Under the pieces are notes generated by a model. That model made no database searches. It was given only the letters and a program-made list of their open reading frames with translations, and was not told the DNA's origin. This document shows, in pieces, positions 34,913 to 45,320 of a stretch of 64,000 nucleotides of DNA; positions within the stretch are counted from its first letter, which is position 1; each line of letters starts with the position of its first letter. The position numbers and the translations under genes are program-made. The stretch covers positions 11,745,278-11,809,277 of the forward strand of contig CAIIXF020000008.1 in assembly GCA_903813345.2 (NCBI GenBank), written 5' to 3'. This stretch comes from Owenia fusiformis. Taxonomy: Eukaryota; Annelida; Polychaeta; Sabellida; Oweniidae.

Positions 34913-35421
34913 TTTCCAGGACATAGTTGATGCTCAAAATCAAAATGATAGATAAACTATAAACATTCTTGTATTACCTTAGCCCGGGTTTTGTAATCTT
35001 GTTTGGCAATGTTTCTTTCCAGTTTGAAATCACTTGGATTAAACAGCTGTTGAGAAAGATATTATATTCATTTCACTAAATGATTAGTGGTTGATTTTTA
35101 TCAATTAAAATATTTAAACCCTGGAAAATGATGCCTCTTACACATTAATATTACTACCACAGGGATCACTATCTCTCTGCCTGAATTCTCATATTGTTTT
35201 CTTCATCATGCACTATGTGGCATCTTTTTATATTATACTTGTTAACTGATTTTTATGGCGTATGTACCAAATACAGTACCTTGGTACTTCTCATCTTGTT
35301 CTTCACCAGTATGAAGTATGCTTCTGTTAAATTCTCATTGTATTACCATACTGCCAAATACAATACCTTGCTACTTGATCTGCTCTTGGTTTTTCATTTG
35401 TGTGATATACATTCCACTTAA
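34913..35421. other. Non-coding stretch between hAT remnant and foldback element
   Basis: No gene or repeat recognised. The right edge is the TTAA flank of the next element. Confidence 0.4.
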
Positions 35422-36172
35422 GGTGCCATGGAAGTTAACAGGAAATGACGAAACAGGAAGTGACAATTTTTTTTGCATTTTTAGACATTTTTTGAGCAAA
35501 GATAACAGAGTTCTGGTTTGACCTCCAGTCAATTTAACTATTTCCACATATCATTCACATGACCAGGATCACAATGTGCATGGTCAGAATGACCCTAAAC
35601 ATGATGAAATAACCTTTTTAGCCCTTTGAAAGTGTGACTGAAAAAAAAGCTAAAGTAGGAAGGAAGGGAAGGTCACTGAACAGAATCTTTTGAATTTTCC
35701 AGAAAATGTGCCCAATATAATGCTCTAACTGACACAATCTTTGAAATTTTAGAAAATTGTCTGAAACAAAAATGGCGGTCATAAAAAGGAAAATAGATCG
35801 CTTTTCAAATCAGTTTTTTCATTTTTTTTTCTTTTTTTATGAATGATATCAAATTTTCAAAGATTGTATCATTTAGAGCAATATATTGGGCACATTTTCT
35901 AAAAAATTCAAAAGATTCTGTTCAGTGACCTTTCCTACCTCCGTCATTTAGCTATTTTTCAGTCACATTTTCAGAGGGCTGAAAAGGTTATAGCTTCATC
36001 TTTAGGGTCATTCTGGCCATGAACATTGTGGACCTGTAAATGGTATTTGGAACTAGTTGAATTGACTGGAGGTCAAAACAGAACTCTGTTATCTTTGTTC
36101 AAAAAATGTCTAAAAATGCAAAAAAAATTGTCACTTCCTGTTTTGTCATTTCCTGTTAACTTCCATAGCACC
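35422..36172. mobile_element. TTAA-flanked foldback element, copy 1 (751 bp)
   Basis: TTAA lies on both sides (35,418-35,421; 36,173-36,176). The element reads GGTGCCATGGAAGTTAACAG at the left and its inverted copy at the right; the arms extend for roughly 350 bases each, leaving only a short T-rich spacer near 35,820-35,840. Blocks such as gaacagaatcttttgaattt and gtgacttcct-type words can be paired across the centre. A second copy with the same ends is in the TPC intron at 59,473-60,207. No coding capacity; a non-autonomous element mobilised by an unidentified TTAA-targeting transposase (piggyBac or Kolobok-like) is inferred. Confidence 0.88.
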
Positions 36173-37225
36173 TTAATTGTTGTACTATTATACAACTGGC
36201 AGTACCATGTTTCTTTACAATAAGTGCACACATGCTAATTTCAATGAATATCAAAAGGATGAAATGAATGGATCATCTATACATTTTGGGATACATTTTT
36301 GGAGTAGGATCAGTGGTCCTAATTATTGCACGGTCCTAATTATCGCACGATTGTCCTAAATAGCTAAAATATGCACCCACCATCTTTTAAACCAGTGTTA
36401 CGAAAAACAGTTCAACACCATTACTCCCAATCTTCATGATTTATTCATATATTTTGAAATATCTCTTCATTTTTTAAGAATTGTTAACTTCCGCCATTGT
36501 CATAAATGCTTTTGCGCAAGAAGTGAAATTCGTCTGACAAATTTTGACCCCCTCCAAATAAAGACAGAAAAGTAAGTGTATAATGTATATTTTGTTAATA
36601 TTTTACACTAAAACTGATAGAAAAATGATTACAGCATATGTATGCTGTGTTCTCCCTGAATGGAAAATGCGTGGCGCTCGCACCACGCACATTGTGGCTG
36701 CCCCACGCTGATTTATTGCGCGCCACACATTTATTAACAGCGCCACGCATTAGACTTTGACAGGAAAATTTCCCAAAGTGAAAATAGAAATTGAAAAAAA
36801 TTTTAATCACATCAAAATCTCAGCCCGTTTTGCTTGAAAACGATACAAAATGCTCTATGTAGATAAAGAAATGTCTGTACTTACCTTTCTTGCACTAAAG
36901 AATCTTCAATTTACCTTCTATTTTGATAAAAAACAGTTTGATTTGCACAGAAATGAAACATGTTTTTTCTAGGTCAGGACTCACAGCCTCCGATTTTGAA
37001 GAGTACACTGAACGAAAATGAACATGTGTGCACATTTTCCCGGGAATTTCGGACTCAATAATTATAGTTGAATTATATTGAAGAAATATGTGGCCACATA
37101 CTGAAAATTATTTTGTATATTGAACTTTATATTATATTATGGAAATAAATATTAAATTGAACATTGAATTAAAACAAACCTCTGAGCATTTATATTGCAA
37201 CATGGCCTATTGTGATTGTCATTAA

Positions 37226-37556
37226 GGACAGGGTGCATGTTGGGAAATTTTCTGCATTCCTCAATTGAGTCAAAGAAAAGCCTTGTGAGAAGGTTTGTTT
37301 TGTAAAATGTATAAAAAATGAGAAAATTCAGTGAAAAAAATTTCTGAAATTTTTCTGATTTTTTTCACTGAATTTTCTTGTTTTCTATACACTTTATCAA
37401 AACATTCTTCTCACAAGTCTTTTCTAGGCACATAAGTGCACTCTTTGTGCAAAACTGGAAGATATAGACAATGTGGGGAAGGAGTGATTCTTGTTTGAAA
37501 AATAACATGTGACTCAATTGAGGAATGCAGAAAATTTCCCATCATGCACCCTGACC
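37226..37556. mobile_element. TTAA-flanked foldback element (331 bp)
   Basis: TTAA at 37,222-37,225 and 37,557-37,560. Ends GGACAGGGTGCATG and GGTCAGGGTGCATG (inverted), followed by the shared arm ggaaattttctgcattcctc and aattgagtc. The centre holds gtgaaaaaaatttctgaaat, itself palindromic. A compact third family with TTAA targets in this window. Confidence 0.85.
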
Positions 37557-37588
37557 TTAAAGTAGATGATTATACAGTGCTAAATTTC

Positions 37589-37637
37589 ATTTGTTTTGAT
37601 GTTATGTAATTAGTCTACATAACATCAAAACAAATGT
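37589..37637. repeat. Perfect 21-bp-arm hairpin
   Basis: catttgttttgatgttatgta at 37,589-37,609 is exactly inverted at 37,617-37,637 around a 7-base spacer. Could be the remnant of a tiny foldback element. Confidence 0.85.
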
Positions 37638-38340
37638 TTAGCATATTTATAACAATTGGCTATTGATGCAAATGATTGTGATTAAGTAACGCCGATTTTT
37701 TTTAAGCACGTTTTTGTAAACTTATCACCACCCTAATAATTTTGCCACCACCCATCAATTTTTATTCAAACTTTTTCACCACTCACTTTTGAAAAATTAG
37801 GGAGAACACTGGTATGTATCTGTTATAAACAGAGAAATGTATACAGTATCGTGAAATGACATCTGAAACATAACTTTGCGATAATTAGGACGACATTGCG
37901 ATAATTAGGACCACCGCACATGCGAGTCTAAGGGGTCTTAAAGTGTTAGCGTTCGGAGATTGAGAAATGTCAAACACTACTTAGATTTTAGAGGAAAGGT
38001 TGATCTTTCGTCTCATATTCTCAAAGTAAGTTGAAGTTATCATATTTGAAATCGTCAGTAGTTTCCCTGAGTACCTGTGCGATGATAGGACGACTTCCCT
38101 TAGATCTAAGTGCTTACAAAAACGCGAGCGAAGCAAGCGGCGAATATTTGTGCTAAGAATGTACAATGCGATCGAAGCGAGCGGCGAATATTTTAAGAAA
38201 TACTTTCGCCTGTTGTTTTGGGCAAAATGACTGTTGTTCTGAATCCTAGTGAAACCCCTGCAATGGGATTTTCAATATATTCAACTGCAATCGAATCTTG
38301 AATCTTTTTAAGGCGACGCTATATTAAATAAAAAGTACAA

Positions 38341-39290
38341 AAAATGACTGCCATATTTTTTTGATAAAGACACATGTTTTTAAAATCTGTTTACCTTGTA
38401 TATGAATTGTGTATCTTGACTAATGAAACATGTCAAAGTTAACATCACACATAAACGCATTTTTCCAAACTATGAATTGGAGGTGCATGGATCCCCAAAG
38501 CTAGCATGAAGAGTGCGAAGTGAGGCTAATTTTTGAAAGTTTCAAGGAGTAGCCTTGCAACAGTCACACATTTGCAAGAGTCTAAAATTTCCACAAATCA
38601 TCTTACCTTACCAAGGAACAACGAAGGAGCACGAAAATGTGTACTTCTTGCATTGTTAGAGTATAATAAAGCTCAAACCATTGTGAATTCTAAATATTTC
38701 ATGTCCACCATTTTGTTTCCTGGAACTATTTTTTAGTCCAGAGTTATCTTCATTCATGTTTCCATTGTTTATCATTCATAAAGCCTCTATCATGTATCTA
38801 TCATGATAATTACAGTGTAATAGATAAAACATACAAGTGATAATCCATGCCACTTGGTGTAGTCACAAAACTTGCATGAGGATTAATCAGTAAGTCTAGA
38901 AGTAGTTCCGGCAAACAAAATGTGGACATGAAATATTTGGAATTTACAATGGTTCGAGGTTTATTATACTCTAACAATGCAAGAAGTGCACATTTTCATG
39001 CTCCTTCGTTGTTCCTGGGAAAGGTAAGATGATTTGTGGAAATTTTAGACTCTTGCAAATGTGTGACTGTTGCAAGGCTACTCCTTGAAACTTTCAAAAA
39101 TTAGCCTCACTTCGCACTCTTCATGCTAGCTTTGGGGATCCATGCACCTCCAATTCATAGTTTGGAAAAATGTGTTTATGTGTGATGTAACTTTGACATG
39201 TTTCATTAGTCAAGATACACAATTCATATACAAGGTAAACAGATTTTAAAAACATGTGTCTTTATCAAAAAAATATGGCAGTCATTTTTT
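38341..39290. repeat. Long inverted repeat, 388-bp arms
   Basis: 38,341-38,728 is repeated inverted at 38,903-39,290 with a small number of mismatches (for example aaacgcatttttcc versus aaacacatttttcc, and attcta versus attcca); the loop is about 174 bases. Transcribed, it would form a very long hairpin. Its left edge is 29 bases inside the TTAA-flanked end at 38,312 and its right edge abuts the T-shaped sequence at 39,291. Confidence 0.9.
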
Positions 39291-39357
39291 TCGAGGTCTC
39301 CTCTGCCGAAGGCAGCGCAAAGTAGGAGTGTAGCGACTACTTTGCGGGAGACCTCGA
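39291..39357. repeat. Perfect three-way-junction (T-shaped) fold sequence, 67 bp
   Basis: Outer stem: TCGAGGTCTCC (39,291-39,301) pairs with 39,347-39,357 over 11 bp. Inside it are two contiguous hairpins: CTGCC-GAA-GGCAG (39,303-39,315, 5 bp) and CGCAAAGTAG with CTACTTTGCG (39,316-39,325 and 39,337-39,346, 10 bp, 11-base loop). Only one base (39,302) is unpaired at the junction and there are no mismatches. It is much more GC-rich than its surroundings. Confidence 0.9.
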
Positions 39358-39850
39358 ACCATTGATCACGTTTGCTCCTGTAATTATTCACTTCTTCACC
39401 TCTTTAAAATGAGATTTCAATCAGTTGATCAAATCTTCGGACTTTGACCTCAATTTCAAATATAGATATTTATAAGAAAAAATACTGCCTCATTATTATA
39501 TTTTTTAAAGTCTTTCAAATAAAGTGAAATGGAGCAAAAATCAGCTAAAATTATGCAATGTCGTAAAATGGCGTTTCTAGAATATGATGCAATCACCCGT
39601 GACGTCACAGACACGTATCGCCACATCAACAACTAAAACAATTAATATTGGTTTAAAGATTCTTCGCATCATTTGTGACGTCATAAACATGTTACCCAAC
39701 CAACAACTACAGTTGGGGACATAAATAAATGACAGGTGGATTTGCTGAAGTGAGGATTTCCCATGTTAAAAATAAGAGAATTTACAAGAGGCCATACATC
39801 AGTGGATGAGATTATACAAAATGTAAAATATACAAATTTTAAGGGATATA

Positions 39851-40027
39851 TATCTAGACAATATTGAACAAATATTTCACTCTATTGAGGTGAATACCTG
39901 TACATCTTTCACAAGTGATATTCCACGAAGCCCGAAGGGCAAGTGGAATATCACCTTGTGAAAGTGCTACAGGTATTCACCGAAAATAGAGTGAAATATT
40001 TGTTTTATTATATCAATGTCTAGATAA
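39851..40027. repeat. Large palindrome centred on GAAGCCCGAAGGGC
   Basis: Arms of about 80 bases: tatctagaca at the outer ends, caaatatttcactctatt, gtgaatacctgta, tttcacaa and gatattccac are all mirrored around the centre near 39,936, with a few indels. Very strong hairpin potential. Confidence 0.85.
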
Positions 40028-40172
40028 ACATCCCTAATATTATTAAGTCATAGGTTAACATTGAAATACATTGAATCTACTCGGTTCGTCTGCCATTTTG
40101 ACTTACACTGAACTAAATTATTTACACTGAACGAAAACAAATTCTTTGAAAATTCCCGGGAGCGTGGGATAT

Positions 40173-40418
40173 CGCTAGATATCTCACGGTTGTCTTATCT
40201 GATTAGCATTGCCATTGAATATCGCCAGATATCCCACGACATGTGACCTGGTTTTGACCAATCATACTGTCGCTAGCTAGATAGTGATATAATAACGCTA
40301 GATATCTCACGGTTGTCTTATCTGATTAGTATTGCCATTGAATATCGCCAGATATCCCACGACATGTGACCCGGTTTTGACCAATCATACCGTCGCTAGC
40401 TAGATAGTGATATAATAA
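40173..40418. repeat. 123-bp tandem duplication
   Basis: The segment starting cgctagatatctcacggttg recurs 123 bases later with three substitutions (including attagc/attagt and gacctgg/gacccgg). Each unit itself holds inverted gatatc(t/c)cac words. Confidence 0.85.
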
Positions 40419-41032
40419 TGGAAATTATGGGCTTTCAGACCACCATAATTAGGAAATTGTGATCGAAAATCGACCTGTCATTTATTTTTGTCCCCAACTT
40501 TAAACAAATAATAACTAATAGCTGAGACTAATATACTCTAAAGGGATTGGAAGCCTCCCATTGACCTCCATATAAAATTTTCAAACTTGGCGCGCCATAC
40601 AAGATATTGCGAGATTTCCCCTCGAGATTTCGGACATCGTGGATTGTTGAGAAAATAAATTACATTTTTCACAAATTCTCCACAATTATGACGTAAATAC
40701 CCATTAAGGTATGTATTTAATCGATAAAATGGTTATCATGAATGCATATTTGTTAAAATTTAGAGGGAAATACTTACGGAAACACCGTTCTCTTACAAGA
40801 AAAAGTGATTGAAAAATGAGGAAAGCCAAAAAATTGCGAAGTCCAAGGAATCGACATTTTTATTAAAATTAAACGTGGATTTTGCCGTTTAGTGTTAAAA
40901 GTAAGGTTCCTTGTACAAAAATCAGTATTGATTATTTCATGTTTGAATATGTATAAATGACTGGTGCTTGTTTTTTGTTAACTTTTTTCATTCATTTTTC
41001 TTCAGATATTTCTGACCTAAAAAGAAATTTCT

Positions 41033-42387
41033 CTAAAGTTTCATCATCTATATAAATTGATCCGGACATCCCCTTGATGTGGTTCACATATCACTGAAAA
41101 GAGCAAACTATGTAGATCACAAAGAACTATTCATTTGAATGATAATTTTCCTCTTTTAAGTGTCATAGTCAGCTGAAATCATGGTATTGGCCCAACTTTT
41201 CCCTTGTGTCGCGATAATCTCCGAAGATTTTTCTAAAGTTTCATCATCTATATAAATTGATCCAGACATCCCCTTGATATGGTTCATATATCACTGAAAA
41301 GGGCATTCTTTGTAGATCTCAAAGATCTATTCATTTAAATGATAGGTTTCCTCTTTTAATTGTCATTGTCAGCTGAAATCATTGTGTTGGCCAAACTTTC
41401 CCCTCGCGTCACGGTACATCTCCGTAGATTTTCTAAAGTTTCATCATCTATATAAATTGATCCAGACATCCCCTTGATATGGTTCATATATCACTGAAAA
41501 TGGCCTACTTTGTAGATCTCGAAGATATATTCATTTGAATGATAGTTTTTCTCTTTTAAGTGTCATAGTCAGCTGAAATCATGGTATTGGCCCAACTTTT
41601 CCCTTGTGTCGTGATAATCTCCGAAGATTTTTCTAAAGTTTTATCATCTATATAAATTGATCCAGACATCCCCTTGATATGGTTCATATATCACTGAAAA
41701 GGGCCTATTTTGTAGATCTCGAAGATATATTCATTTGAATGATAGTTTTCCTCTTTTAAGTGTCATAGTCAGCTGAAATCATGGTATTGGCCCAACTTTT
41801 CCCCCGTGTCACGATAATCTCCGAAGATTTTTCTAAAGTTTCATCATCTATATAAATTGATCCAGACATCCCCTTGATATGGTTTATATATCACTGAAAA
41901 GGGCCTACTTTGTAGATCTCGAAGATATATTCATTTGAATGATAATTTTCCTCTTGTAAGTGTCATAGTCAGCTGAAATCATGGTATTGGCCCAACTTTT
42001 CCCCCGTGTCGCGATAATCTCCGAAGATTTTTCTAAAGTTTCATCATCTATATAAATTGATCCAGACATCCCCTTAATATGGTTCACATATCACTGAAAA
42101 GAGCAAACTATGTAGATCACAAAGAACTATTCATTTGAATGATAGGTTTCCTCCTCTTTTAATTGTCATTGTCAGCTGAAATCATGGTATTGGCCCAACT
42201 TTCCCCTCGCGTCGCGATAATCTCCGAAGATTTTTCTATACTAAGGATCTAAATAAATTGATCCAGACATCCCCTTGATATGGTTCATACATCACTGGAA
42301 AGAGCAAACTATGTAGATCACAAAGAACTATTCATTTGAATGATAGGTTTCCTCTTTTCAATTTCATAGTCAACTGAAATCATGGTC
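41033..42387 (+). repeat. Satellite-like tandem repeat, period exactly 200 bp, about 6.8 copies
   Basis: The word atctatataaattgatcc starts at 41,046, 41,246, 41,446, 41,646, 41,846 and 42,046, i.e. in strict 200-base steps, and a seventh, altered copy begins near 42,241. Units differ by a few percent. Copies 1, 6 and 7 share agcaaactatgtagatcaca, while copies 2-5 have a cctactttgtagatct-type version. The array is confined to the left-centre of the 5.4-kb element. Confidence 0.92.
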
Positions 42388-42460
42388 AAATGGTTTACAT
42401 ACCATTTTGTTTTTTCAACATTAATATTTTGATTTGTATTTTCCAGAGTTTGTTAGTACT

Positions 42461-42828
42461 ATGGATGTGAAGAATCCCAAGAAGAGGAAGAAGTGGAAAA
42501 GCCTTATTGTGCAGAAGAGAGATCATCATAGCTACAAGCGGAAGAAAGAGACTCAAGATGCTGGGCCAGGTCAAAGGTAATGCATTGTACTACTTTTATT
42601 CATGATGATGCCTTTCATTCTATTGGTAGAGTTAAACAAACAGATTACATGTACATATATGCCATTGGTCTTTTCACATTGTTACCATGATATGTAACTT
42701 AGGTTCCTATTCTTATACAAAATCATATTTTGATTCTAAAGTCTAGTTATGGTTGCAGGAGTCAACATCCTGGAGTCCATTACATGCTGACATTGAGCCC
42801 TATGACTCTTTTCTACAATATGATATGA
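42461..42828 (+). CDS. Small basic two-exon ORF inside the 5.4-kb element
   Basis: Exon 1 (acceptor ttccag ending 42,446; ATG at 42,461; end 42,576 with donor gtaatg) encodes MDVKNPKKRKKWKSLIVQKR then DHHSYKRKKETQDAGPGQ. Exon 2 (42,759-42,828, after ggttgcag) adds RSQHPGVHYMLTLSPMTLFY and a stop, 61 residues in all. The KKRKK and KRKK clusters would act as a nuclear-localisation or nucleic-acid-binding patch. Splice signals and phase fit, but there is no family match, and downstream exon-like pieces up to the AATAAA near 44,503 look non-coding, so this may be a long non-coding transcript. Confidence 0.35.
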
Positions 42829-44220
42829 TATGACCTGCTGCAGTTACATGATACTGAAACACAAACAATCTGAGGTATGTATAACATATCACATGATATG
42901 TAGTAAGTTAAAACATAGAATACATGATTTGTCAATGCATGATTGATACAGGTGTGAATTGTGTAATTCTTATACAGTGTGGTCCAGAAACTCTTTACTT
43001 TTAATGCTGTGACTTCTGGGCTTGCTTGGGTCTAGGTGTGCCGAGGTCCTTCACACACAATCCTCAATTTAAAACAAGTTTTATAGAACCTTTGAGATAT
43101 TCTAAAATATCTTTTCTATTTCTCATGACACCACATGTCCAAGCCAGTTACTATACTGAGATATCATCTTTATTATTAAAAGTGCATTCAAGACTTAAGT
43201 ATCAAATACTGATACTGATACTTGAAAATTCTATTAATTCAAGTGTCTTTATTTTTGCAGTTCAGTCCACAAAAATTCAGATGTTGGTAAAATGATTATT
43301 TGTGAAAATGTTAAAGATACAAATATGTATGTATGAATGTTTTTGGCTTGTCATGGTCATAATCTGTATTCTGCATGTGTCATGAAAAATTTCCAAATTT
43401 TCTCTGCTTGAGACATCACTGCTGAAAATGCAGTGTCTTTCATACCATGCAATATATGTACCCTTCAAATGGTCTCAACACAATTTCCATCAATTAAATC
43501 ATATGTAATTGTCTTTAGGAGAAGCAAGACATGTCTCTATTGAATGATATAGCTTAACTGACCTCAGCCCACCCTGTATCTACATTTAGTTGAAAGACAT
43601 GAAATGTTAATACTTTTCATTCTTATCATGTTTTTTTTGCATTTGTAATTGATAAAGAAAATGAGCTTCTATGTATTTTCTATCAAATGTGTACTAATGC
43701 TGTGGTGAAACTTATTTTTTCAGTAATGATTGCATCTTTGAACGTTGGATGAGACTGGTACGGGGGAATGCCCATATTTTAGAGCTGCATCTTGCAGTCC
43801 TGGTCTACTATAATTAGGTACATTTCTAACTAGTCTAGTTCTCCATGTATAACTTCAAACAGAAATGTCATTTCTTGGAATCTTGAGTCTTATAATGCCT
43901 AAAAACAGTAATATTATATAAAAAAACTTGTAAAGTGGTGATCACAAGGAATTTTGTTTTTAAACAGAAAGTAACAAGGAACATCCTTTAAAAGAACACA
44001 AAAATCATGAATTGCTTGATATTGAATAAGTTGAACAAAAAATTGTAAATGTTTTTCTTTATTTTTCTTCAACCCTGCATAAATTTAATACTGTTATTTG
44101 TTTTCAGGTCACAGCACATTCTGCTCTCATTCCTATCAGCTTCATATCAGCATCTACCTGATACACTGCATTGGATGTTTGTGGATTAAAAACATGTAGC
44201 CAAGAATGTTATACTAAGGA
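42829..44220. other. Non-coding interior of the 5.4-kb element
   Basis: AT-rich; several intron-like acceptor tracts (for example before 43,262 and 44,108) but no protein-like exons. May be untranslated exons of the small ORF's transcript. Confidence 0.4.
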
Positions 44221-44260
44221 CTGAGACTAACATAAAACATTTAGAGTATATTAGTCTCAG
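44221..44260 (-). mobile_element. 40-bp miniature of the CTGAGACTAA element with 8-bp target duplication
   Basis: The 40 bases begin CTGAGACTAACATAAAA (identical to the first 17 bases of the 5.4-kb element's right end) and finish tttAGAGTATATTAGTCTCAG (21 bases, the inverted left end), with two bases between. ACTAAGGA directly precedes it (44,213-44,220) and directly follows it (44,261-44,268), a perfect 8-bp duplication. It is therefore a copy in reverse orientation with nearly the whole interior deleted, inserted inside a full-length relative. Confidence 0.85.
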
Positions 44261-44727
44261 ACTAAGGACTTCAAAACAACATTATTTAAGAATGTGATAG
44301 ATCTTGTCAAAAATGTAGTATCTTATATATTGAGTATAAACTGATAAAGACAGCCTAAGCAAATGTGCTTTTTACATTCTATAGGGACTTTAATTAAGCC
44401 ACCTCCAGAAGGTACAAGATTTGATGCTACCAACCTTGCACCTCACAGTGTGATCTAAGTGTAGTATCAGTTGTATTTGATGACAATTGTAGTCTTAAAA
44501 TGAAATAAATGATTGATGATTTCCCTGATAAGTACATGTCTTGTGTGAGTGCTATCCAGTGAGCCTTTTTTAGCATTACTTGGCCTCCTTTTTTAGATTA
44601 AAAGACCAAATTATCAAAAGATTGGCATTAAATTAAAAAAATTGGGCCCAATTTTGTTTTTTGGCGCCCAAATATCAGACAGATTTAAGCGGTGGTTATC
44701 TCCAAAATTATTTATCCCAAAGCAGCC

Positions 44728-45320
44728 CCGTAGCCAGGATCTGACAGGGGGTTCATTTTTTGAATAATTAAATCCAGGGGGCTTCACTTTTGAGAATTTT
44801 GGCCCAATAATGCCCAGAATAACTTAAAAAGTGCTCAGAATGTTGAAAAACTGCATGAATTTGATAAAAACTTGGCCAGGGGCACTGGCGGATATGGACC
44901 CCCCCCCCCCTTGGGTGGGCCCAGAAAAAAAGGGCCCAAAAAATTTTTGGGCAAAAAAGGGCTCAAGGCCCCAAAAAGGCCTTATTTTTTAATTTCAGTC
45001 CAAATTTTGAATAAAATGGGCCTAAAATTTGGGCCCACTTTTTTTACGCAAAAGCGCGAAATTTTTTTGGGACCCCCCTTGTTGGTTCCCAGTTCCGCCC
45101 CTGAGGGGGGTTGATACTAAATGTGGACACTGCCCAGCCAAGGGAAATGGGTCGAACTCATCTCCCCCAGCCAAAAATTCTTTCAAATTCATGCACTTTT
45201 TCACCACTTTGAGCATTTTTCAAGTTAATAGGCCAAAGTTGTCAATAGGGAACCCCTACTGGAATATTTAGAAAGTGAACCCCCTCCCCCCCCCCTAGCA
45301 AAGGCTAGCTATCTACGACC
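44728..45320. repeat. Degenerate 'cgtagccagg' MITE containing a second GGCGGAT-type MITE
   Basis: The left words ccccgtagccagg and right words ccaaaaattctttcaaattc, actttttcaccactttgagc and gtgaaccccct match the intact element at 52.36 kb. Between them, 44,880-45,105 has its own inverted ends (gggcactggcggatatgg and ccagttccgcccctg), high-G/C homopolymer runs and gggccc words. These are two old non-autonomous insertions, one within the other. Confidence 0.6.

Larger units (their letters stand above)
36645..37811. mobile_element. GTGTTCTCCCT-ended element nested in the previous one
   Basis: Ends CTGTGTTCTCCCT and, inverted, CAGTGTTCTCCCT. Near the left end is a GC-richer patch with repeated gcgccacgca words; near the right, caccaccc repeats. 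Target duplication is not clean. No coding frame of note. Confidence 0.6.
36313..37914. mobile_element. Outer inverted-repeat element with duplicated TCCTAATTATCGCA motifs
   Basis: Left end: GTGGTCCTAATTATTGCACG followed by a second GTCCTAATTATCGCACG. Right end, minus strand: GTGGTCCTAATTATCGCAAT followed by GTCGTCCTAATTATCGCA. Each end thus carries two tandem copies of TCCTAATTATCGCA, inverted between ends. It encloses a second element (36,645-37,811), which encloses a third (37,226-37,556). A related word (tgcgatgataggacgac) occurs just outside at 38,090. No transposase. Confidence 0.65.
39712..40498. mobile_element. GTTGGGGACA-ended inverted-repeat element, about 0.8 kb
   Basis: GTTGGGGACATAAATAAATG at 39,712 is inverted at 40,473-40,498 with one mismatch over 26 bases. 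It contains a large palindrome (39,851-40,027) and a 123-bp tandem duplication (40,173-40,418). No target duplication could be assigned. Confidence 0.65.

Noticed and set aside
39291-39357. Integrated parvovirus-type terminal repeat
   Set aside because: Only the fold architecture is alike. There is no replication or capsid protein similarity anywhere near, and the sequence is short, so no viral origin is claimed.
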